Shown: positions 22,813 to 28,423 of the stretch, in pieces
Layout: each line of letters begins with the position of its first letter
Numbering within the stretch: the first letter of the stretch is position 1
Assembly: GCA_900314365.1 (NCBI GenBank)
Contig: OMVH01000233.1
Coordinates: forward strand, 1 to 28,423
Source of the DNA: an uncultured Prevotella sp.
GTDB lineage: Bacteria > Bacteroidota > Bacteroidia > Bacteroidales > Bacteroidaceae
Length of the DNA: 28,423 bases
Reading direction: 5' to 3'
The notes under the pieces: generated by a model
What the model saw: the letters and a program-made list of their open reading frames with translations, nothing else
What the model was told of the DNA's origin: nothing
Databases searched by the model: none
Made by a program: the position numbers and the translations under genes

Positions 22813-23967
22813 ATGGTTAACAGATTCATTCTCAACGAAGTGTCTTACTTCGGTCCCGGTGCACGCAAGGAGCTCCCGGTAGTGGTTGAACGCCTCGGAT
22901 TCAAGAAAGCTTTGGTGGTAACGGACAAGGGACTCATGAAGTTCGGTGTCGCAAAAAAGGTACTCGATGTGCTCGATGAGGCAAAAATTCCCTATGAAGT
23001 CTTTGACGACGTGAAGCCCAACCCCACAGTGACCAATGTCAAGGACGGTGTGAAGGCTCTCAAGAATGCCGGCGCCGACTTCATCGTTGCCATCGGCGGA
23101 GGCTCCAGTATGGACACTGCCAAGGGTATCGGAATCGTGGCTAATAATCCGGAATTCTCCGATGTGGTTTCGTTGGAAGGCGTTGCCGATACGAAGAAGA
23201 AGACCGTACCCATCATCGCACTGCCCACCACGGCCGGAACAGCGGCCGAGACCACTATCAACTATGTCATCGTGGACGAGACAAAACACAAGAAGATGGT
23301 GTGCTGCGACCCCAACGATATTCCGGCCGTAGCCATTGTCGACGCTGAACTGATGTACAGCCTGCCGAAGTCGCTCACGGCCGCTACCGGCATGGATGCC
23401 ATGACACACGCCATAGAAGGACTCATCACGAAGGCAGCCTGGGAACTCTCCGACATGTTTGAAATAAAAGCCATCTCGATGATTCATAAGTATCTGCCCA
23501 TCGCTGTGGCGGAACCCACCAATCCTGTAGGTCGCGATGGTATGGCCGTAGCCCAGTATGTGGCCGGCATGGCCTTCTCCAATGTAGGTCTCGGTGTTGA
23601 CCACGGTATGGCTCACCCCATGAGTGCCCTTCACGACGTTCCCCATGGCGTGGCTTGTGCCATTCTGCTGCCAACGGTGATGCGCTTCAATGCTCCGGCC
23701 GCTCTCGACAAATACGTCGACATAGCAAAAGCCTTAGAAGTGTGGAAAGAAGGAATGACCCGCGAGGAAGCAGCCGAGGCAGCCTGCGACGAGATACAGC
23801 GTATGAGCGCTTCTCTCGGCATTCCGCAGCATCTCTCGGAGCTTGGCATCACCGAGGCCGACATTCCGGCCCTCGCCGACCAGGCTATTGCTGATGTCTG
23901 TACGCCTGGAAATCCAAGAGAGGTGACAAGGGAAGACATCGTCAATATGTACAAACAAATCTTATGA
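22813..23967 (+). CDS. fucO: lactaldehyde reductase, iron-dependent alcohol dehydrogenase
   Basis: A 384-aa group III alcohol dehydrogenase. FucO reduces L-lactaldehyde to 1,2-propanediol with NADH during anaerobic fucose or rhamnose breakdown. NAD contacts include GGGSSMD (95-101). Putative iron ligands are Asp195 and His199 in GMDAMTHAIEG, His264 in DHGMAHP and His278 in HDVPHG. The whole sequence follows E. coli FucO closely from MVNRFILNE to CTPGNPREVTREDIV. No fucose or rhamnose gene adjoins it, so another aldehyde or a general redox-balancing role is possible. It has its own promoter and terminator. Confidence 0.9.
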   Translation: MVNRFILNEVSYFGPGARKELPVVVERLGFKKALVVTDKGLMKFGVAKKVLDVLDEAKIPYEVFDDVKPNPTVTNVKDGVKALKNAGADFIVAIGGGSSMDTAKGIGIVANNPEFSDVVSLEGVADTKKKTVPIIALPTTAGTAAETTINYVIVDETKHKKMVCCDPNDIPAVAIVDAELMYSLPKSLTAATGMDAMTHAIEGLITKAAWELSDMFEIKAISMIHKYLPIAVAEPTNPVGRDGMAVAQYVAGMAFSNVGLGVDHGMAHPMSALHDVPHGVACAILLPTVMRFNAPAALDKYVDIAKALEVWKEGMTREEAAEAACDEIQRMSASLGIPQHLSELGITEADIPALADQAIADVCTPGNPREVTREDIVNMYKQIL

Positions 23968-24008
23968 GATAAAGGAGAAAATCCAATTGGCGAATACCTA
24001 TATATGAA

Positions 24009-24036
24009 ATGCCCCCCTCTTCACAGAGGAGGGCAT
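24009..24036 (+). terminator. fucO terminator
   Basis: ATGCCCCCCTCT (24009-24020) pairs with AGAGGAGGGCAT (24025-24036) with one mismatch and a 4-nt loop. The tail TCGTTCTC is only moderately U-rich. Confidence 0.75.
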
Positions 24037-24262
24037 TCGTTCTCAATAAGCATTAGTCTTTTAAGGTAAAAAGATTGTATTCAGGATAACCTTGGCAAAA
24101 TTAATACTTCTTTACGTTTTAGCCAAATTTATTTATATGTTCGATAACATAATTTGACAGAAAAGTTCTTATCGCCCCTCTTCGACTGCAAGCAAAAGGC
24201 TGCAGCAAAGCAGCTAAAAGAAAAAAAAGGATGCAGTGGGCTACTTTTCATAGGGAAATTAG
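24037..24262. other. intergenic region before glnS
   Basis: There is no gene here. It is A/T-rich and holds one perfect inverted repeat, TATGTT-CGAT-AACATA (24136-24151), about 110 nt upstream of the -7 box of glnS. This could be an operator, but nothing identifies a regulator. Confidence 0.4.
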
Positions 24263-24270
24263 TAACTTTG
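24263..24270 (+). promoter_or_regulatory. -7 box of the glnS operon
   Basis: TAACTTTG matches TAnnTTTG exactly. It lies 73 nt before the chosen glnS ATG at 24344. No clear -33 box is seen at 20 nt. Confidence 0.55.
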
Positions 24271-24343
24271 CATCATATTTATATTTATAATGACACGTGG
24301 CCTAAACAGCTACAGTGCCAAGACAAAGCAACAAAACAGCAAT

Positions 24344-26062
24344 ATGGTAACAAAAGCAGAAAACACGGATGAAGAGAAGAGAAGCCTCAGTTTTGTAGAG
24401 CAGCTCGTTGAGGAGGACCTTGCAGCAGGTAAGAACGGTGGACGTATACAGACACGCTTTCCGCCAGAACCCAACGGCTATCTGCACATAGGCCATGCCA
24501 AGGCTATCTGCATGGACTTTGGAGTGGCCGAAAAGTATGGCGGCGTGTGCAACCTGCGTTTCGACGACACCAATCCCTCTAAGGAAAACACGGAATACGT
24601 GGAAAATATCCTTAACGACATTCAGTGGCTCGGCTTCAAATGGGGGCACATTTATTACGCCTCCGACTATTTCCAGAAGCTGTGGGACTTTGCCATCTGG
24701 ATGATTAAGCAGGGCAAAGCATATGTCGACGAGCAGACCTCGGAACAAATTGCCGAGCAAAAGGGCACACCCACCGAACCGGGCACACCCTCTCCTTTCC
24801 GCGACAGACCCGTGGAAGAAAATCTCAGGCTCTTCAAACAGATGAACACGCCCGAGGCTGTAGAGGGCAGCATGGTGCTCAGAGCGAAGCTCGACATGGC
24901 CAGCCCCAACATGCATTTCCGCGACCCTATAATGTACCGCATCATACAGACTCCTCATCACCGTACTGGAACCCAATGGCACTGCTATCCGATGTATGAC
25001 TTTGCCCATGGACAGAGCGACTACTTTGAAGGTGTGACCCACTCTATCTGCACGCTCGAGTTTGTCCCCCACCGCCCTCTGTACGACAAGTTCATCGATT
25101 TCCTCAAGGAATACGACGGTACAGCTGACAAACTGGATGACAACCGCCCGCGCCAGATTGAGTTCAACAGGCTGAATCTCACATACACCGTCATGTCGAA
25201 ACGTAAACTCCATACGTTGGTTGATGAGAAACTGGTTGCAGGGTGGGACGACCCTCGCATGCCGACTCTCTGCGGTATGCGCCGCCGCGGCTACTCGCCT
25301 GAAAGCATCCGTAAGTTTATTGACAGCATCGGATATACCAAATTCGACGCACTCAACGACGTGGCGCTGTTGGAGGCCGCCGTGCGCGACGACCTCAACA
25401 AGCGCGCTTGCCGCGTCTCGGCTGTACTCGATCCCGTGAAGCTGGTCATCACAAACTATCCGGAAGGACAGACAGAAGAGATGGTGGCCATCAATAATCC
25501 GGAAAATGAAGCCGACGGCACACATACCATCACCTTCTCAAGGGAGCTCTGGATAGAGCGTGCAGACTTCATGGAAGAGGCTCCAAAAAAATTCTTCCGT
25601 ATGACCCCCGGCAAGGAGGTAAGGCTGAAGAATGCATACATTGTGAAATGCACAGGATGCACAAAGGATGCCGAAGGACGCATTGTGGAAATCCAGGCAG
25701 AATACGATCCCTGCTCAAAGAGTGGCATGGAAGGAGCCGACCGCAAAGTGAAAGGCACTCTTCACTGGGTAAGCTGCAACCACTGTGTCAAGGCTGAAAT
25801 AAGGGAGTACGACAGGCTTTTCTACGTAGAAAACCCTTCAGCCGACGAGCGCGACTTCCACGAACTGCTCAATCCCGACAGCCTGCACGTCTTCAAGAAC
25901 TGCTACGTAGAAAACTATGCGGCCACAAAGAAACCCGGCGAATACCTGCAGTTCCAGCGCATTGGCTACTTTATGGCCGACCCCGACTCTACGGACGAGG
26001 CCCCTGTCTTCAACAAGACCGTCGGGCTGAAAGACACATGGGCAAAACATAACAATAAATGA
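24344..26062 (+). CDS. glnS: glutaminyl-tRNA synthetase
   Basis: A 572-aa class I aminoacyl-tRNA synthetase that charges tRNA-Gln directly. The start of the catalytic domain reads GRIQTRFPPEPNGYLHIGHA, with the HIGH motif at 48-51. VMSKRKL is the KMSKS equivalent, followed by GWDDPRMPTL and then the two-barrel anticodon-binding region at the C-terminus. I chose ATG 24344 because relatives begin a short distance before the conserved SLSFVEQ; an in-frame ATG at 24290 would add 18 residues without family similarity. It is the first gene of a likely operon: its stop overlaps the TPR gene start (ATGA, 26059-26062). Confidence 0.96.
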   Translation: MVTKAENTDEEKRSLSFVEQLVEEDLAAGKNGGRIQTRFPPEPNGYLHIGHAKAICMDFGVAEKYGGVCNLRFDDTNPSKENTEYVENILNDIQWLGFKWGHIYYASDYFQKLWDFAIWMIKQGKAYVDEQTSEQIAEQKGTPTEPGTPSPFRDRPVEENLRLFKQMNTPEAVEGSMVLRAKLDMASPNMHFRDPIMYRIIQTPHHRTGTQWHCYPMYDFAHGQSDYFEGVTHSICTLEFVPHRPLYDKFIDFLKEYDGTADKLDDNRPRQIEFNRLNLTYTVMSKRKLHTLVDEKLVAGWDDPRMPTLCGMRRRGYSPESIRKFIDSIGYTKFDALNDVALLEAAVRDDLNKRACRVSAVLDPVKLVITNYPEGQTEEMVAINNPENEADGTHTITFSRELWIERADFMEEAPKKFFRMTPGKEVRLKNAYIVKCTGCTKDAEGRIVEIQAEYDPCSKSGMEGADRKVKGTLHWVSCNHCVKAEIREYDRLFYVENPSADERDFHELLNPDSLHVFKNCYVENYAATKKPGEYLQFQRIGYFMADPDSTDEAPVFNKTVGLKDTWAKHNNK

Positions 26063-27477
26063 CAGCAAACGAAGACAAACACTTTCACGAAATACTGCAA
26101 CGCTACGAACAAGCTCAGAAAGAAGGCAAATCCATTTATTTGGAAGTTGAGGACTTCGTGGACATTGCGGAATACTACCACAACGAAGGTAAAAACAAAG
26201 AGGCCGAGGCTGCAGCCCGCGAGGCTGCAAGCCTCTTTCCTGGTGCCCTCGGCCCCCTGACCTTTCTCTCACGTATGGCCATGCTCGTCAAAGGCGACAC
26301 TAAGGAGGCTAAGCGCATCGCAAGTCTCATAGATGACCAAACAGATCTCGAATACTTCTATCTCATAGCAGAAATCTCATTGGTGGAAGACAAGCCCAAA
26401 AAAGCAGACGACTTTTTGGAGGAATGCTATGCCGATATGGATGAAGAAGACCAGAAGGACTTTGTCATTGACGTAGCTACCCTTTATGCCGACTACAACT
26501 ACATAAACCTCGCTGCCAAATGGCTTGGACGGTCCGACGAAACCGACGCTGACGACTACAGAGAACTCGCAGGACGAATAGCCTTCGGGCGGGGAAAGTT
26601 CAAGGAGAGCGAGGACATATTCAAGAAACTCCTCGACAACGACCCTTTTAGCACATACTATTGGAATCAACTCGCCTCATCGCAGTTCATGAACAACAAT
26701 GTGAGCGATTCAATCTCTAGCAGCGAGTTTTCCATTGCTATCAACCCCAACGACGAGGAAGCTATTGCCAATAAAGCAAACGGACTCTTCAGCTTAGGCA
26801 ACTTCGCAGAAGCTTCGAAGTACTATGAGCGCTACGCCAAACTATGCCCGCACGACGAGAGGGCGGAGATTTTCCTTGGAGCTTCATTGACCAATGCCGG
26901 CAACTTTGAGGAAGCATGCAAACACTACAGGAAAGCCATTAAGATAGCACCTAAGAACTCTCCCTACCTGAGCGAAGCCTACAGGCAGCTTGCCTATACT
27001 CTTTCTTGGTGCGATCATCAGCAGGAAGCTCTCCGAACCATTGAGAAAGCTGCCAAGTTGGCAGAGACTAAAGAAGAAAAGAGCTACATTGCTCTCTTCC
27101 AAGGACATATATATCTAAAGCTTCTTGATCCCGACAAGGCTAACATCTGCTTCAATGAAGCCGTAGACTTGGCTGACGATAAGTACGAAATGGAAATTCA
27201 AGTGGGCATATCGCTTTTCGACTGTGGATTCGTAGAACCAGCCTACAAGCTATTCAGGAAAATAGTTAAACAATATGGTGACAAAACCAAGAAAGGCTAT
27301 TCCTACCTCGCACTCAGCGCTCATGAACTGAATCTCGAAAAGGAGTATCTCGAAAGCCTCAAAAAAGCATGTAGTCTAAATCCGGAAGAGGCCAGCAAAG
27401 TTCTTGGAGAATTTTTCCCAAAAGATATGCCGTCGACTGATTACTACGACTATGAAATTAATAAGCTAAAGAAATAA
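26059..27477 (+). CDS. TPR-repeat protein
   Basis: A 472-aa soluble protein built of tetratricopeptide-like helical hairpins, clearest around YHNEGKNKEAEAAAREAASL, LFSLGNFAEASKYYERYAKL, LTNAGNFEEACKHYRKAIKI and DHQQEALRTIEKAAKLAE. It has no signal peptide or membrane segment, so it is probably a cytoplasmic scaffold. It is acidic and rich in aromatic residues. Start is fixed by the 4-base overlap with glnS, which suggests translational coupling. I do not recognise a specific function; the link with glnS may be operon conservation rather than a shared pathway. Confidence 0.85.
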   Translation: MTANEDKHFHEILQRYEQAQKEGKSIYLEVEDFVDIAEYYHNEGKNKEAEAAAREAASLFPGALGPLTFLSRMAMLVKGDTKEAKRIASLIDDQTDLEYFYLIAEISLVEDKPKKADDFLEECYADMDEEDQKDFVIDVATLYADYNYINLAAKWLGRSDETDADDYRELAGRIAFGRGKFKESEDIFKKLLDNDPFSTYYWNQLASSQFMNNNVSDSISSSEFSIAINPNDEEAIANKANGLFSLGNFAEASKYYERYAKLCPHDERAEIFLGASLTNAGNFEEACKHYRKAIKIAPKNSPYLSEAYRQLAYTLSWCDHQQEALRTIEKAAKLAETKEEKSYIALFQGHIYLKLLDPDKANICFNEAVDLADDKYEMEIQVGISLFDCGFVEPAYKLFRKIVKQYGDKTKKGYSYLALSAHELNLEKEYLESLKKACSLNPEEASKVLGEFFPKDMPSTDYYDYEINKLKK

Positions 27478-27527
27478 GTCTCGTCAATAATGCGTTATTA
27501 TAGCAGCTGACAATCAAGTTTATCCAC

Positions 27528-28172
27528 ATGAATTTTCTTTCTTCACTTCTTGCCAATCTCAATTACGGGACCATCTTTGTACTGATGCTTCTTGAAAGTA
27601 CAGTCATCCCTGTGCCGTCAGAGCTAGTTGTAGCTCCTGCCGCCTATCATGCCGCCGGAGGCACCATGAATATTTGGATAATAGTCCTGGCCGCCACACT
27701 CGGAGCCGACATCGGAGCTTCCATCAACTACGCGGCAGGATTCTTTCTAGGACGGCCCATCATCTATCGTTTCGCCAACAGTCACTTCGGACACATGTGT
27801 CTGCTCAATCAGGAAAAAGTTGAAAAAAGTGAACGCTATTTCGACAAACACGGTATGGTAGCTACGATAACAGGACGACTTATCCCTGGCATCAGGCATC
27901 TCATTTCAATACCTGCCGGACTGGCAAAAATGAACTATTGGAAATTCCTGCTCTACACTACGATAGGAGCAGGCGCATGGCACAGTATTTTGGCCGGACT
28001 GGGATGGTATCTTCATAACATTGTACCCGAGGAACAACTGAACGACAAAATATTAGAATACGGAGAATATATAAAGGTTATCATCATGGGGGCCGCTGCT
28101 GCAGCCCTGCTCTTCTTCACCGTACGTTGGCTTTACCGCAGGTCAAAGCGAATAAGAGCTCTGGAGGACTAA
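27528..28172 (+). CDS. DedA-family membrane protein
   Basis: A 214-aa inner-membrane protein of the DedA/SNARE-associated family, some members of which flip undecaprenyl phosphate or phosphatidylethanolamine and support envelope homeostasis. Conserved landmarks are the acidic-proline motif ESTVIPVPSELVV near the N-terminus and TGRLIPGIRHLISIPAGLA, with the arginine pair typical of the family. Amphipathic re-entrant segments and membrane helices are visible near 30-55 and 180-200. The C-terminus is basic (RRSKRIR). It lies 50 nt after the TPR gene on the same strand, probably the last gene of the glnS operon. No intrinsic terminator is clear downstream. Confidence 0.93.
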   Translation: MNFLSSLLANLNYGTIFVLMLLESTVIPVPSELVVAPAAYHAAGGTMNIWIIVLAATLGADIGASINYAAGFFLGRPIIYRFANSHFGHMCLLNQEKVEKSERYFDKHGMVATITGRLIPGIRHLISIPAGLAKMNYWKFLLYTTIGAGAWHSILAGLGWYLHNIVPEEQLNDKILEYGEYIKVIIMGAAAAALLFFTVRWLYRRSKRIRALED

Positions 28173-28235
28173 AAGCCAGAAAAAGCTGTGCTTCGCTCAA
28201 GACTTATCTGTCTCAGCACTGTCAAATTACTTACT

Positions 28236-28334
28236 GAGTCCACTTTAAAAAGTCATTTTTGCCAAAATCGATCTTTGGTTATCAATCAGTTACAAAGCCA
28301 GAAATCGTGATTTTGAACTTTCTCAAGTGGACTC
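28236..28334. repeat. 99-bp element bounded by 10-bp inverted repeats
   Basis: GAGTCCACTT (28236-28245) is a perfect reverse complement of AAGTGGACTC (28325-28334), with AAAGT/ACTTT inside (28249-28253 and 28317-28321). The interior has no frame. It could be a MITE, an insertion-sequence end fragment, or a stem-loop downstream of the DedA gene. No flanking target duplication is evident. Confidence 0.55.
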
Positions 28335-28401
28335 CTTATTCAAGTTTCGGAACTAAAATAAAACGCACGTAACTACTCAGTCTTTTGGGCATGATTAATC
28401 G

Positions 28402-28423
28402 GAATGACTAAGGTTAGTCATTC
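28402..28423. repeat. 22-bp palindrome at the window edge
   Basis: GAATGACTA (28402-28410) is a perfect reverse complement of TAGTCATTC (28415-28423), with the 4-nt loop AGGT. It ends exactly at the last base of the window, so arms may extend further. Terminator, operator or repeat end cannot be told apart without the next bases. Confidence 0.55.

Noticed and set aside
24302..25525. Long minus-strand open frame antisense to glnS (407 codons)
   Set aside because: glnS carries HIGH and KMSKS motifs in the same bases; the antisense translation shows no family features.
1..28423. tRNA or rRNA genes
   Set aside because: I saw no cloverleaf with a conserved T-loop and no rRNA-like blocks in the intergenic regions; a covariance scan would be needed to be certain.

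Overview
The window reads as chromosomal DNA of a Bacteroidota bacterium, most likely a Prevotella-type member of the Bacteroidales. Three things point there. Promoter -7 boxes of the form TAnnTTTG recur in front of genes, and three promoters also have a CTTG/TTTG -33 box about 20 nt upstream. Shine-Dalgarno sites are largely absent. The proteins are of Bacteroidales type: GlnRS, a kinase fused to a RapZ C-terminal domain, a MacAB/TolC-type efflux operon, and a glucanotransferase-like protein with two CBM20 domains. I see no phage, complete insertion sequence, CRISPR array, rRNA or tRNA. This is mostly core genome with several unusual intergenic elements.

Layout. 0.36-5.3 kb, minus strand: a small membrane protein and a UmuD-like S24 peptidase overlap by ATGA. 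They precede a fusion of an aminosugar/aminoglycoside-type kinase with a RapZ C-terminal domain, a MurU-like nucleotidyltransferase, and GMP synthase guaA. The kinase and nucleotidyltransferase together suggest cell-wall sugar salvage (MurNAc to UDP-MurNAc). 5.4-6.3 kb: a lone AraC regulator. 6.3-6.5 kb: a candidate small RNA and the groESL terminator. 6.5-8.5 kb: groEL and groES behind an elaborate control region. 8.7-10.1 kb: a ThrE-type transporter. 10.5-12.1 kb: a reduced 4-alpha-glucanotransferase-like protein that appears to have lost all three catalytic acids. 12.2-12.8 kb: a phosphoglycolate phosphatase-type HAD enzyme.

12.9-17.6 kb, minus strand: a tripartite efflux operon in the order TolC-like channel, MacA-like adaptor, ABC ATPase, MacB-like permease. 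17.8-18.4 kb: riboflavin synthase behind a strong promoter and a ~260-nt structured leader. 18.7-19.6 kb: a non-coding stretch with a 3 x 22 bp tandem repeat. 19.7-22.3 kb, plus strand: a beta-barrel-like protein, a MaoC-type hydratase and the endolytic transglycosylase mltG. 22.4-22.6 kb: a large palindromic element. 22.8-24.0 kb: fucO. 24.3-28.2 kb: glnS, a TPR protein and a DedA membrane protein, probably one operon. The last 250 bases hold two further inverted repeats.

The items most worth a second look are the apparently dead GH77 protein, the kinase-RapZ fusion next to a MurU-like gene, the ribE leader, the candidate small RNA at 6.3-6.4 kb, the groESL control region and the 22.4-22.6 kb inverted repeat. 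Statements about family residues and homologues come from memory; no search, folding or alignment program was run.
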